Source of the DNA: Opitutales bacterium
GTDB taxonomy: Bacteria; Verrucomicrobiota; Verrucomicrobiia; Opitutales; T3Sed10-336
DNA length: 32,619 nt
Direction of reading: 5' to 3'
NCBI GenBank assembly: GCA_020831535.1
Contig: JAFIGF010000261.1
Span: 1-32,619 of the forward strand
This document shows, in pieces, positions 15,623-24,206 of this stretch. Under the pieces are notes generated by a model that saw only the letters and a list, made by a program, of their open reading frames with translations, was not told the origin of the DNA and did no database searches. Within the stretch, counting starts at the first letter, position 1; every line of letters begins with the position of its first letter. The translations under genes and the position numbers were made by a program.

Positions 15623-16116
15623 GAACAGATGCATTGGCTTCTATCCTAGATTGCCCAATTAAAGATTTGGATCAGTATCTTGGTTGTAGTTGGCGTACTA
15701 TAATCGCATCTAGGAAAGAGGGCACACCAATATCAAGGAAGACTTGGCGTAAGCTAGAAGCCGCCGAGCTTAAGGCCGGATTGGATCCCCCGCAGAGTCC
15801 AGGGGCGGAATACAAGAAACTGATCGCTGACCTATCCGCTTCGGGACAGCAAAGAGTCAAAGATCCCGACCTGATGCACGAATGGGTGTTATTACTCGAA
15901 GCTGCAGTCGATCTCGCGGCCAGGGGAGAGAGAGAAGAATTTAGGGAAGTCTTGCAGGAATGTAAGAAGGCGGAAAAGCGTGGACGGCCTGCATTTAGTC
16001 GGATCTATCGGCGGGAAAGTGAAATGTCTGAATACATGCACCTTTTTGAGGATTTGATGCGGAAGTTGAAACCAGACTATGATGATCCCCCAAAGAAGGA
16101 AAAAACGGCCTCCTGA
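15583..16116 (+). CDS. repressor candidate (Mu c-like by position)
   Basis: 177 residues, divergent from the early operon. Residues about 15-50 (TDALASILDCPIKDLDQYLG, SWRTIIASRKEG) form a probable helix-turn-helix that would recognise the adjacent repeats; the remainder is helical (MHEWVLLLEAAVDLAARGER) and could mediate oligomerisation. Length and place match Mu-type c repressors. The ATG immediately follows the second operator repeat, leaving no leader; a downstream TTG start near residue 18 is possible. The C-terminal Lys-rich tail (PPKKEKTAS) is disordered. Confidence 0.6.
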   Translation: MQGKISPNLHFLHRTDALASILDCPIKDLDQYLGCSWRTIIASRKEGTPISRKTWRKLEAAELKAGLDPPQSPGAEYKKLIADLSASGQQRVKDPDLMHEWVLLLEAAVDLAARGEREEFREVLQECKKAEKRGRPAFSRIYRRESEMSEYMHLFEDLMRKLKPDYDDPPKKEKTAS

Positions 16117-16156
16117 TCGATTTTTTTACCGGCTCCAAAGTGGAATAATTTTCAAA

Positions 16157-16172
16157 TGGACACGTGTGTCCA
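16157..16172. promoter_or_regulatory. perfect 7-2-7 palindrome, operator candidate
   Basis: TGGACAC-GT-GTGTCCA is a perfect inverted repeat in the 210-bp gap between the repressor candidate and the 16327-16734 gene, just upstream of TTGACT at 16180. It looks like a binding site for a dimeric regulator. The regulator is unknown. Confidence 0.55.
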
Positions 16173-16254
16173 CTTGCTCTTGACTTCTCACAAACCGCAT
16201 AAATAAGCCAATCCTAATTTTTTTTGAACCCTTATGAACGGCAAGCCCATCCTG

Positions 16255-16284
16255 TTGACAATATTTGACAACACTGATTAGTAA
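16255..16284 (+). promoter_or_regulatory. promoter candidate with tandem TTGACA
   Basis: TTGACA occurs at 16255-16260 and again at 16265-16270. The first is 18 bp from TAGTAA (16279-16284), a fair -10. This AT-rich gap (16117-16326) also holds a GAACCCTTAT motif at 16226-16235. It would drive the 16327-16734 gene from the prophage. Confidence 0.4.
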
Positions 16285-16326
16285 TTCCCCATTGCCTTTT
16301 TATCCTAAAAATTTTAACAGTATTGC

Positions 16327-16734
16327 ATGAGCCAGGAAGATAACACACAAGTCGATCCAGAGAGCTGGATGCAGTTGAGCGCACGAGAGAAGGATGAATA
16401 CCGATCCCAGATGTCTGATATGGACAAGGGGATAACGTATGGATGGGAAGAGGCGGCAGACTTGTGGAGGAACTCTCCTGGGATGTTTTCGGAGCCTGCG
16501 AATCCTTCGAAGCCTCAACAAATCGAAGCCACTTCCAAGAAAATCAAAAAGGAGATGGCTATCGGTATAGCCATATTGACTGTCGGGGGCGGATTGTTGT
16601 TCTATACTGTTATGGACATCATGGCGAATGATTCGGGCTTTGGTTTACTGGGCATTCTTTCCGCTACCGCCGTGGTAATGGGGTTTGCTATATACTTTTC
16701 CGCCCGGACCAAGGCTTGGTGGCACCATAGCTGA
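16327..16734 (+). CDS. two-helix membrane protein, probable lysogenic (moron) gene
   Basis: 135 residues. The N-terminal 70 are hydrophilic and acidic; TM helices lie at about 77-98 (MAIGIAILTVGGGLLFYTVM) and 105-125 (FGLLGILSATAVVMGFAIYF), and a short Trp-rich end follows. It has its own promoter-like region and palindrome upstream and its own terminator downstream. Its base composition is closer to AT-rich than the late genes. Such self-contained units next to the repressor are often morons that block superinfection, but the function here is not known. Confidence 0.65.
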   Translation: MSQEDNTQVDPESWMQLSAREKDEYRSQMSDMDKGITYGWEEAADLWRNSPGMFSEPANPSKPQQIEATSKKIKKEMAIGIAILTVGGGLLFYTVMDIMANDSGFGLLGILSATAVVMGFAIYFSARTKAWWHHS

Positions 16735-16758
16735 GATTCTTACTCAGTTACCTACCGC

Positions 16759-16789
16759 AAAAAACCCGCTCAGTCGAGCGGGTTTTTTT
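16759..16789 (+). terminator. strong intrinsic terminator
   Basis: AAAAAACCCGCTC (16759-16771) pairs with GAGCGGGTTTTTT (16776-16788) around the tetraloop AGTC, with a T-run to 16789. It ends the repressor/membrane-protein transcript and separates it from the late operon. Confidence 0.9.
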
Positions 16790-16795
16790 GTGCCT

Positions 16796-16903
16796 TATGG
16801 GGTGATTTTTCCGGATATATGGGGTGATTTTTGGAAAAAAATGAACCCTTTTTGATCTGTAGTCTCAGGAGTCTCTGTAGGATTTCCCTTTAGGCCGGGC
16901 CTA
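16796..16903 (+). promoter_or_regulatory. late-operon control region with direct repeats and palindrome
   Basis: TATGGGGTGATTTTT occurs at 16796-16810 and 16818-16832, exactly 22 bp apart, which is two helical turns. GAACCCTTTTT at 16843-16853 is a variant of the end-site repeat. TAGGCC-G-GGCCTA at 16891-16903 is a perfect palindrome just upstream of the first late gene. The set looks like activator-binding sites for late transcription. No clear -35/-10 pair is visible, as expected for an activator-dependent promoter. Confidence 0.5.
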
Positions 16904-16919
16904 TTGGTAGGGTGTGGTT

Positions 16920-17306
16920 ATGCCTACACCGACCTCAATGCCCGAGCAAGAAAAAAGCTTGTTGCGCCGCGCCACTCCCGCCTATCGAAGGGCGAGGTTG
17001 ATGGAGATCCGGAAACCGGCGCCGGTCAGTGAGGCGAAGCCGATTGAAATAAGTCAATTGCTACCTCCCGATCCGGTACAATTTGAAATTTTGGCGGCAT
17101 CGGTAAGAACCGATGATGAAGGGTGTATTTTGCGGGCGCATACGCACTGCGATAGAGTCATCCACCTACGTCTATCGCCCGTGGTCATGTCTGCGCTCAT
17201 CGCAGATATGGCAGAGACTCGTCCAGACAGGACTAATAGCGCGCACCCGCCGGCGAAGAAACGCCGGCGGGTTACTTTGCGAAGGAACCGGAGGAACCCG
17301 GCATGA
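16920..17306 (+). CDS. first late-operon protein, unknown function
   Basis: 128 residues from ATG 16920. The N-terminal 60 residues are basic and low complexity, the middle (about 60-105) is compact with AHTHCDRVIHLRLSPVVMSALI, and the C-terminus is very basic (KKRRRVTLRRNRRN). It overlaps the hydrolase gene (ATGA). It could be a regulator or a lysis accessory. It does not resemble the Mor/C activators I know. Confidence 0.5.
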   Translation: MPTPTSMPEQEKSLLRRATPAYRRARLMEIRKPAPVSEAKPIEISQLLPPDPVQFEILAASVRTDDEGCILRAHTHCDRVIHLRLSPVVMSALIADMAETRPDRTNSAHPPAKKRRRVTLRRNRRNPA

Positions 17307-17965
17307 AACGGGAGGTTTACATATTCGTGCCGGGGATTTTGTCCAAGGGACACAATACCTGGGCGCAGCGTGCGGTCACTCATGTACAAACCAAGACCGT
17401 GGCGAAGGCGGAACGATTGGCCTACTGGGCGGGGCCGTTGACTCGGCGTTTCCGCCAACGCCGTAGAGTACGAGGCCTCCGCAAGATGGTGGATTTTTAC
17501 CTACGGGAATCTTACACGGTACATTTAGTCGGGCACAGCAACGGGTGTGATATTATCCGTAGGCTCCTCATCGCCTACTCGCGCAGCGCCCCGGTGAGTC
17601 TGGGCCGGATCGTGATGATCGCTGCGGCGATACCGGCGAGCTATCACCGTAACGGACTTAATGCTGCCCTCTCAGGTGATAATGGACAGGCATACCGGAT
17701 GCCCTATCTCTACCTCTCTCAGATACTGGTACTAAGTGATCCTAAGGACCGTGCATTGTGGTGGGGCGGTATGAGCAGAAAGGCACTTGGATGGATGGGG
17801 CTCGGGTATGGAGATCTGGGTCGACGTGGACCTGATGAGCTCAACCGACAGGCAATGCAGATCACCCGGCATATAGAGCAGCCTGGCATAGGTCACTCTG
17901 GATATTTTTCGCCCGATAACTTTGGGCAAACAATGACGCGAATCCTCAAACCAACACAAAAATGA
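17303..17965 (+). CDS. alpha/beta-hydrolase in the lysis-gene position
   Basis: 220 residues. The nucleophile elbow is GHSNG at residues 77-81 (Ser79) after the strand TVHLV; VPGIL (9-13) fits the oxyanion region; LVLSDPKD (142-149) supplies an acidic residue; GIGHSG (195-200) supplies His198. These are the parts of a serine esterase/lipase triad. It sits where Mu-type phages carry endolysin and holin genes, followed by lipoprotein and coiled-coil membrane genes, so it may act on the envelope during lysis, much as LysB does in mycobacteriophages (analogy, not homology). No signal peptide. No conventional endolysin was recognised. Confidence 0.7.
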   Translation: MKREVYIFVPGILSKGHNTWAQRAVTHVQTKTVAKAERLAYWAGPLTRRFRQRRRVRGLRKMVDFYLRESYTVHLVGHSNGCDIIRRLLIAYSRSAPVSLGRIVMIAAAIPASYHRNGLNAALSGDNGQAYRMPYLYLSQILVLSDPKDRALWWGGMSRKALGWMGLGYGDLGRRGPDELNRQAMQITRHIEQPGIGHSGYFSPDNFGQTMTRILKPTQK

Positions 17966-18387
17966 AAACACTGATCCTAATCCTAGCCCTGCCGATCCTC
18001 GCGCTCCTGACCGGGTGTGCAACGTCCAATGAATCCGGTTACACCGTGGGTTGGGGTATTGTGCAGTCAACGCCAAATACAGTAGCGACACAAATCCGGT
18101 GGAACTCAGAAGGGGTGGAATTGTACATGCCGAAAGAACACGATCTGGAAGGATTTGCCTATGATCCGAGTACGGGGAAAATGACTATCGATAGATTTTT
18201 AAGTCAGTCCGAGCAATCGACTCTTGCCCAGGGGCGACGTGAAGCAGATCTAGCGGCTGAGTACACCGGTCTGGCGGGTCAGATCACTAGGGGATCTACA
18301 TCTGTCGAAGGATTGAGCACAGATGTAGACGCCCGCCTGGAGCGGCTGGAATCCATGATGGAGGCCATATCCGCCACCTCGGAATAA
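17962..18387 (+). CDS. small lipoprotein, o-spanin-like by position
   Basis: 141 residues. A lipoprotein signal (MKTLILILALPILALLTGC) has the lipobox LTGC with Cys19. The mature part is compact, then ends with a helical coiled-coil region (DVDARLERLESMMEAI). It overlaps the hydrolase gene (ATGA) and precedes a membrane-anchored coiled-coil protein. An outer-membrane spanin (Rz1-like) role fits the context; it is longer than typical Rz1. Confidence 0.6.
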   Translation: MKTLILILALPILALLTGCATSNESGYTVGWGIVQSTPNTVATQIRWNSEGVELYMPKEHDLEGFAYDPSTGKMTIDRFLSQSEQSTLAQGRREADLAAEYTGLAGQITRGSTSVEGLSTDVDARLERLESMMEAISATSE

Positions 18388-18416
18388 TCTTACATACTCA
18401 TCTGTATCTTATCGGC

Positions 18417-18878
18417 ATGTTAGGAAATATCCCTCCAGAATACGCCCTTTTGACGGGCACTCTGATCATTATAATCGGCGGCGGGCTGTGGATCTACAAC
18501 CAGGCGCGGGCAGCCTTTGAGAAAGGTGATGGCGGTAAGCGCACCATCACCGGACAGCCGATCAGCATCAAGGCGGCCGATGAGTTTGTGTTGAAGAAAG
18601 ACCATATCGAGCTGGCTACCCGTGTTGATGAAACCACGGCGGACCTGGCCCTTAGGATTGAGGAGAATGCGGTCGAGACCCGGGCGACCTTAGCCCAGGC
18701 CGCTGATATATCCCGACAGAGCCGGGAAAAGATTTACATGCAATTGCGATCACAAGAGCAGCTGATCGCTAAACTCATAGAACAAAACCGATCCCAGGAA
18801 AAACGCCAGGACCGGACCGACACCAAGCTCGACACGATCCTGGACCGTCTCCCTAAACCCTCTCAAAACAATGACTGA
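18417..18878 (+). CDS. membrane-anchored coiled-coil protein (DUF2730-like or i-spanin)
   Basis: 153 residues: an N-terminal transmembrane helix (about 11-27, LLTGTLIIIIGGGLWIY), a linker, then a long coiled coil (about 60-140). This fits either the DUF2730 protein that precedes the winged-helix gene in Mu-type phages, or an inner-membrane spanin partner of the preceding lipoprotein. Position immediately before the VpaChn25_0724-like gene favours DUF2730. The two ideas need not exclude each other. Confidence 0.55.
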   Translation: MLGNIPPEYALLTGTLIIIIGGGLWIYNQARAAFEKGDGGKRTITGQPISIKAADEFVLKKDHIELATRVDETTADLALRIEENAVETRATLAQAADISRQSREKIYMQLRSQEQLIAKLIEQNRSQEKRQDRTDTKLDTILDRLPKPSQNND

Positions 18879-19143
18879 TCAAGAAAAAGCCGAACTTAGC
18901 CAGGACATCATGCAGTTCCTTGCCTCCCTCGGGAGGACGGGCACAACGGAGTCTATCCTGATCCGGCACTTGCGCCGCAATCATTGGGCATCCCTGGGGG
19001 AACAGCAGATCCGCGATCACCTGGATTACCTTGTGCGCCGGGGCTTTATCGAGACTAAGGCCGGAGTGTTGAACCCAACAAGTCAACGCTATCACATCAC
19101 GCCTCGAGGAATCGAGGTGCTGCAAGAGGAGGGGCTAGCCTGA
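18871..19143 (+). CDS. winged-helix phage protein (VpaChn25_0724-like)
   Basis: 90 residues. IRDHLDYLVRRGFIET followed by YHITPRGIEVLQEEG is the winged-helix pattern of the small protein that Mu-type phages place just before the terminase small subunit. The family function is unknown, though DNA binding is likely. It overlaps the upstream gene by 8 bases; the terminase gene starts one base after its stop. Confidence 0.7.
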   Translation: MTDQEKAELSQDIMQFLASLGRTGTTESILIRHLRRNHWASLGEQQIRDHLDYLVRRGFIETKAGVLNPTSQRYHITPRGIEVLQEEGLA

Positions 19144-19144
19144 T

Positions 19145-19693
19145 ATGACAGCGCGTAAGACCAGAGCCGACAGTGTTCTCGGTAGCCTCCCGGAAGATGA
19201 CCAGGAAGAGCTGTACTTGAGCATATCCGGTATGACGCTGGTAGAGGGCCAGGAATGGCTTGCCGAGAACAAGGGAATCAGCCTCTCTATCACCGCACTA
19301 TCGCGTTGGATCAAGATCCGACGCGACCAGGCGCAAATCAATCGCCTGCGGCGTGGCCGCGACCGGCTTGCGGAGGCTGAGCAGGCCCTCGGCGAGAACC
19401 AGGCAGAGCGCTATGACCCGGTAATTATGGAGGCTTGTCGCGAATACACCCTCGATTTGCTGGCATCCGAGCAAGTGGACGCCAAGGCGGTTTCCGGTCT
19501 CCTAAAGGCGATAACGGCGGCCCAGAAGCTGAAGCTGGACTCCGGGCGGCTGGACATCGACAAGCGCAAGCTGGAGCTGCTTGAAGCGAAGGCAGCTATG
19601 GCAGACGAGGGCAAAGAAGCCCTGGAGAACGAATCACTTACTCCGCAGCAAAAAGAGCAGCAACTGAAAAGCATTTTTGGTATCGGAAGATGA
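19145..19693 (+). CDS. terminase small subunit (DUF3486, Mu gp27-like)
   Basis: 182 residues. The N-terminal domain (about 1-65) has LPEDDQEELYLSISGMTLVE and a HTH-like region with ITALSRWIKIRR, as in DUF3486. The rest is a long helical stretch ending in SIFGIGR. It recognises phage DNA for head-full packaging with the large subunit, whose gene starts in the ATGA overlap. Confidence 0.8.
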   Translation: MTARKTRADSVLGSLPEDDQEELYLSISGMTLVEGQEWLAENKGISLSITALSRWIKIRRDQAQINRLRRGRDRLAEAEQALGENQAERYDPVIMEACREYTLDLLASEQVDAKAVSGLLKAITAAQKLKLDSGRLDIDKRKLELLEAKAAMADEGKEALENESLTPQQKEQQLKSIFGIGR

Positions 19694-21255
19694 GCAAACG
19701 TAGCAAACAGGCGATTGAGGCGCTCGACGCCAACGCACGCGAAGCAAAATCTTCCGCCGGCCGCGCTTACCTGGACATGCCGCTTGAGGAAATAAGGCAG
19801 ATCTCTACGAATCATCCTATTGGAGAAAATTACTCCGGCTGGAAAAATCCCTATCCGACTTCGGATCCACGTCAGCTTCTCCTGGAATACCAATTTGCTG
19901 ATTTTCACGATACCTCACGCTATAAGGCTTCTCTGTGGTCGCGCCAGACGGGAAAGGACTTCACCGGGGAGGGGGAGATCGTAACCGATTGCCTGAATAC
20001 GGCGGGTAGCGATTGGATGGTAGCCGCGCCTTCGGAACGGCAGGCGATGGACAGCCTGGATCAGGCGCGTCTGTGGGCTGAGGCCTATGACCTGGCTATC
20101 GCTGACTATATTGAGGAGCGGGAGGGCGGCCATAGCAGAGCGCTGCTCAAAAGCGCGGAAATCATCTTTTCGAATCGTTCCCGGGCAAGATGCGTACCCG
20201 GTAAGCCTGACACAGTGCGTGGGCGCTCCTGCAATGTCTATCTGACCGAGTTTGATTTCTTCGAGAACCCTGCTGCGACTTGGCGGGCTATTCTTCCTTC
20301 GATAACGAACCCTCTCCGGGGTGGGCAAAAGAAGGTCCGCTTGCGGACTACTCCCAACGGCAAGGGGGGCGCGATGGATAGGATTTGGCACAAGGACCCC
20401 ACGCTGAAGATGCGGTGGAGCAAACACCTGGTGACGATCTATCACGCCGTCCTGATGGGGCTCCCGGTGGATTGGCAAGAACTGTATGAGGCTTTTGATG
20501 ATCCCACCGGATGGAGTCAGGAGTTTGAGTGTTTGTTTCTGGATGCGGTCTCGGTGTTATTGCCGTATGAGCTGATCGCACTGGCGGAGGATCCAACGCT
20601 CTCGACCGCCTGTGAATCGGATTTCTGGGATGGCTTTGGAAATCGCGTAGTGATAGGTATCGACTTTGGTCGCAGCGGGGACCCCACCGTTGCCTGGACG
20701 CTGGAAGAGGTCGGTGGTACATGGTTCACCCGGGAAGTCCTGGTGCTTAAAGATACTCCAACCAATCAGCAAGAAGAGATTCTGCGGCATCGCATCAAGC
20801 GTGCCGATCTAGTTTGCCTGGATTATACCGGGCCGGGCATTGGTCTTGGTGATTACCTGGTTGCCGAACACGGTCAATATGATCCGGCAAAGCATGAATT
20901 TGGCAAGGTCGAACTTTGTACGTTTACCACCGGGCTTAAGCGGGAGATGTATCCCCGGCTCCGGCGCGCTTTTGAGGCCCCGACCCGAGTCCGGATCCCG
21001 ATGGATGTAGAGGTCCGGGAGGATCTACACGGCATGCAGGCGAAAGTGACGTCGAACGGCTTCACCTACGACTCGCCCAGAACTTCAAAAGGTCACTCTG
21101 ACCGTTGCGTTGCTCTCGCTCTTGCCTGGCGTGCTCAGGAGCACGGTGGGTCTGGCCCGGTATGCTTTATGGATATTCCACGACGATCCCAATCATCCTT
21201 TCAACCTCACGATCCCCGCGCTTCCTGGCGTGGCGATCGCACTGTCATCCTCTAA
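19690..21255 (+). CDS. terminase large subunit (Mu gp28-like)
   Basis: 521 residues. The ATPase domain has a variant Walker A SRQTGKDF (84-91), Walker B VYLTEFDFF (183-191) with Glu187, and the coupling motif RTTPNG (219-224). The RNase H-like nuclease shows GIDFGRSGDP with Asp325, LDYTGPG with Asp378 and GHSDRC with Asp471. It drives DNA packaging and cuts at head-full. A 3' overlapping frame in the +1 phase is a shadow. The C-terminal tail after about 480 is basic. Confidence 0.9.
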   Translation: MSKRSKQAIEALDANAREAKSSAGRAYLDMPLEEIRQISTNHPIGENYSGWKNPYPTSDPRQLLLEYQFADFHDTSRYKASLWSRQTGKDFTGEGEIVTDCLNTAGSDWMVAAPSERQAMDSLDQARLWAEAYDLAIADYIEEREGGHSRALLKSAEIIFSNRSRARCVPGKPDTVRGRSCNVYLTEFDFFENPAATWRAILPSITNPLRGGQKKVRLRTTPNGKGGAMDRIWHKDPTLKMRWSKHLVTIYHAVLMGLPVDWQELYEAFDDPTGWSQEFECLFLDAVSVLLPYELIALAEDPTLSTACESDFWDGFGNRVVIGIDFGRSGDPTVAWTLEEVGGTWFTREVLVLKDTPTNQQEEILRHRIKRADLVCLDYTGPGIGLGDYLVAEHGQYDPAKHEFGKVELCTFTTGLKREMYPRLRRAFEAPTRVRIPMDVEVREDLHGMQAKVTSNGFTYDSPRTSKGHSDRCVALALAWRAQEHGGSGPVCFMDIPRRSQSSFQPHDPRASWRGDRTVIL

Positions 21256-21257
21256 TC

Positions 21258-22799
21258 ATGGCCACACCGAAAACAGAATCCGAGATCGAGACTCAGCGCA
21301 TCAAGCGTGAGGTCGAATATCGTTTCAATCCGCTGAAAAACATCGGACCGGAAAAGTTGCTCAGCATCCTGGAAGCTTTCGGCAATGATGAGTTTCAGCG
21401 CGCGGCCCGGGTGATGGATACGATTGAGCGTCGGGACATCCAGACCCGTACCGTCGCGCCGAAACGCAAGCGTGCCCCCGCCAATATGCCCTGGGAGATT
21501 CTGACGGTAGATGAGTCTCCACTGGCCACCCGCCAGAAAGAAGACCTGGAAGCCCTCTACAACAATCTGACCTGGAGGCATGGTTTAAACCGGCATCGGC
21601 GTGGTTCAGTGGCAAAGATGTTAAGGGCGATGATGGATGCAGTTTCGAAAGGCTTCGCCGTCCACGAGTTGCTATGGAGACCTATCACGGCAAACGGCCG
21701 GCAGGCTTACACCATTGAGACGGTCTTTGTCCCGTTATGGTTCTTCACTGGCCAGTGGGGCGAACTCCAATACCTGGAACAGGATTACCAGGACACCGGG
21801 AGGCCACTCGAAGATGGCGGCTGGCTGGTGGCCGACGGCGATGGGTTGATGGAGCCGACGTCTATTGCCTGGATGTACAAGAACCTAACGCTGAAAGATT
21901 GGCTAATCCTTTCCGAGAAATTCGGATGGCCCTGGATCCATGGTAAGACGGATGCGCGGATTGATACCCCGGAATGGAACCAGATGGCCGGAGCGATGCA
22001 AGGTTTGTCCCGGGACGCGCAGATTCTCACCAACAAGGCTGCCGAAATCACCTTCCACAATGTAGGTAGTGCCGGAAATGCTCCCCAGGCCTCGCTGGTC
22101 GAATACATGGATCGGGCGATCTCGGCACTATGGAGGGGTGGAGACCTCTCCACCATGTCGCGAGGTGACGGTCTTGGCAGCAATCCCCAGCAGGAAGAGA
22201 ATCAGGACATCGAGGCCGAGGACTGCCTTATGCTATCCGAGGCTTGCAACGAATATATCGACAAGTGGGCCATTCGCTACATCTACGGCGAGGATGCCCC
22301 GGTCCTGGCCTACTTCTCCACCCACCCGAAAGACCGCGTCGATACCGTCCGTGAGCTGAACAAATGGCAAACCGCCGTCAGCATGGGAATCCCGGTCTCT
22401 ATCCGCGATTGGAGGGAGAGGTTTGGGCTGCCTGCCCCGGCAGAAGGTGAAGACATCATAGACCCACCCTCTCAAATGCCAATGCCAGGCGGGGAGAACT
22501 TCCTCACCGCCGCGAACGCCAGCCCCATGTCCACCGAGGATAAGTACCGGAAAAAAGCCCTGCAGATGATGACCGATGCCCGGCGGGCAGACTGGCAACC
22601 TATCCTGGACGCGCTCCAGTCTTTGGACGATGCCCGGGACCCGGGAGCCTATCGGCAGGCCTTGATTGATGTCAAAGAAGAGCTCGCACAGTTAGCCCCG
22701 GATCCTACGAGCTCACACTTCGCCAAAACCCTCCAAAACATACTCGCTCCGGCTCTCCTTTCCGGTGCCGTTGAAACCTACGAAAAAGCCAAATCATGA
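21258..22799 (+). CDS. portal protein (DUF935, Mu gp29-like)
   Basis: 513 residues from ATG 21258, two bases after the terminase stop; the open frame extends upstream to 21105 inside the terminase gene, which was rejected. The DUF935 pattern is clear: a region around SVAKMLRAMMDAVSKGFAVH, the WLILSEKFGWPWIHGK segment, and an extended C-terminus. It forms the dodecameric vertex through which DNA is packaged. TAANAS lies near residue 419. The stop overlaps the next start. Confidence 0.85.
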   Translation: MATPKTESEIETQRIKREVEYRFNPLKNIGPEKLLSILEAFGNDEFQRAARVMDTIERRDIQTRTVAPKRKRAPANMPWEILTVDESPLATRQKEDLEALYNNLTWRHGLNRHRRGSVAKMLRAMMDAVSKGFAVHELLWRPITANGRQAYTIETVFVPLWFFTGQWGELQYLEQDYQDTGRPLEDGGWLVADGDGLMEPTSIAWMYKNLTLKDWLILSEKFGWPWIHGKTDARIDTPEWNQMAGAMQGLSRDAQILTNKAAEITFHNVGSAGNAPQASLVEYMDRAISALWRGGDLSTMSRGDGLGSNPQQEENQDIEAEDCLMLSEACNEYIDKWAIRYIYGEDAPVLAYFSTHPKDRVDTVRELNKWQTAVSMGIPVSIRDWRERFGLPAPAEGEDIIDPPSQMPMPGGENFLTAANASPMSTEDKYRKKALQMMTDARRADWQPILDALQSLDDARDPGAYRQALIDVKEELAQLAPDPTSSHFAKTLQNILAPALLSGAVETYEKAKS

Positions 22800-24142
22800 A
22801 AACGCCTCAGAATCGCCCAGAATCCATTGCAGCACTAACGCGTCCAATGAGTCACGCCTCGCCCGAATCGTGTTTTGCGGAATATCTGCGGAATCGAGAG
22901 ACGCTATGTGGCGCGAACTCGGAAGAAATCGGCGACCCCGGTGAAACCTTCCACACAGACCACCAGATTTCGACTTATCCCGGATCGGATCTGAGCGGCG
23001 CGAATAGCACTACCAAGGAATGGGTTCGCATCGCTCCTTACGGAGAACATCCGCTGGTCATTGGATATGATGAAAAAGGCGAACCAATCACGGTCATCCA
23101 ACGTTTCGACATTACAGCGGCTAACGCCATGGTGTCGAAGTTCAACTCATCCGTGAACCGCCTGCTTCGTTCGGTCGGAATCCGCAAAGGATTCATCCCC
23201 GGTTATCTCGGCCATCCTGATGATGGCACATTCTCCGGCAAGCCCGGCCACGAAGACCACACGCAAATCGTCAAGTTTCACGGACTGGAGGCCAGACACG
23301 ACGGACTCTACGGCCTGCGCGAATGGACCGAGGAGGGAATGAGTGCGGCAAATGGCGAGCCAATGGTGTTTTCCCCGCGCTGGCAGATGCGGATCACCGA
23401 CCGCGCGAATGCCATCTATTCACCCTACAAGCTCATGTCAGTCGGCATCGTCCCCCGAGGAAATTTCAAGGATAAGGCCTGCGCCGCCAATGCGGCATTG
23501 GACTATCACCCAGAAAAAAACCACAACCACAACAGTATCATGAGAGAACTCATTGAAAATATCCTACGCTTACTCGGCTTCGACGAAGATCGCATCCAGG
23601 CCACCCTGGAAGATCGTGCCGACCGTGTGAGTCTTACCGAAGTCAAGGCGGCATTTAATACCCGCGAGCAGGAAACCTCTGCGGCCAACAGTGCACGGGA
23701 GAGTGCGGAGGCTGATCGGGACAATATACGCACCGACCTGCAGAAGCAGATCGATGATCTTACGGCGGCCAATACGGCAGAACGCGGAGCCCGGGTAGAA
23801 TTACTCGTCGCCCCCCTGGTTGCGGACGGCACTATCACCGGCGCCAATGCTCAGGGCGTGCGCGATGAGCTGAGCGCCGCAAACTCAGATGATGAGATTG
23901 AAGCGGTCCTGGCTAAACACAAGGCGGACCACGCGGGGGTCAAAACGGCCGCCAATGCCGCCGCCTCCGATCTTTCCCAGCGCCGGGGGAATGGATCGGC
24001 CCGCGAACGCTGGCAGCGTGCGGTAACGGATGAGATGAGCGCTTCCAACTGCGGGCGCCATATCGCGGAAGACCGACTCCTCGGCCGCCCCGAAACCCTC
24101 GCCATCTATAAAGAGTGGCAAGAGGAAGGCCGTACTGGCTAA
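22796..24142 (+). CDS. prohead protease with C-terminal scaffold (Mu gpI-like)
   Basis: 448 residues. The first 240 match the phage I-like protease layout: GHPDD (139-143, His140), VFSPRW (191-196, Ser193), LMSVGIVPRGNF (213-224). Residues about 250-430 are helical, Glu/Ala-rich and scaffold-like. Seven AAN tripeptides (108, 184, 230 and four more in the scaffold part) are unusual. In Mu the scaffold part is also made separately as gpZ; an internal Met at 249 before RELIENILRLL could serve that here (inference). Confidence 0.75.
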   Translation: MKTPQNRPESIAALTRPMSHASPESCFAEYLRNRETLCGANSEEIGDPGETFHTDHQISTYPGSDLSGANSTTKEWVRIAPYGEHPLVIGYDEKGEPITVIQRFDITAANAMVSKFNSSVNRLLRSVGIRKGFIPGYLGHPDDGTFSGKPGHEDHTQIVKFHGLEARHDGLYGLREWTEEGMSAANGEPMVFSPRWQMRITDRANAIYSPYKLMSVGIVPRGNFKDKACAANAALDYHPEKNHNHNSIMRELIENILRLLGFDEDRIQATLEDRADRVSLTEVKAAFNTREQETSAANSARESAEADRDNIRTDLQKQIDDLTAANTAERGARVELLVAPLVADGTITGANAQGVRDELSAANSDDEIEAVLAKHKADHAGVKTAANAAASDLSQRRGNGSARERWQRAVTDEMSASNCGRHIAEDRLLGRPETLAIYKEWQEEGRTG

Positions 24143-24206
24143 GCCATCGCGCTACACGATTTCATCACCTCTGGGTGTAGAAGTATCAACCATCAACCAT
24201 ACGAAT

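Noticed and set aside
21105-21257. Upstream extension of the portal frame
   Set aside because: Lies inside the terminase C-terminus in another frame; ATG 21258 fits DUF935 length and spacing.
24154-24185. CTACAC/GTGTAG hairpin after the protease gene
   Set aside because: Six-pair stem with a long loop and no U-run; too weak to call.
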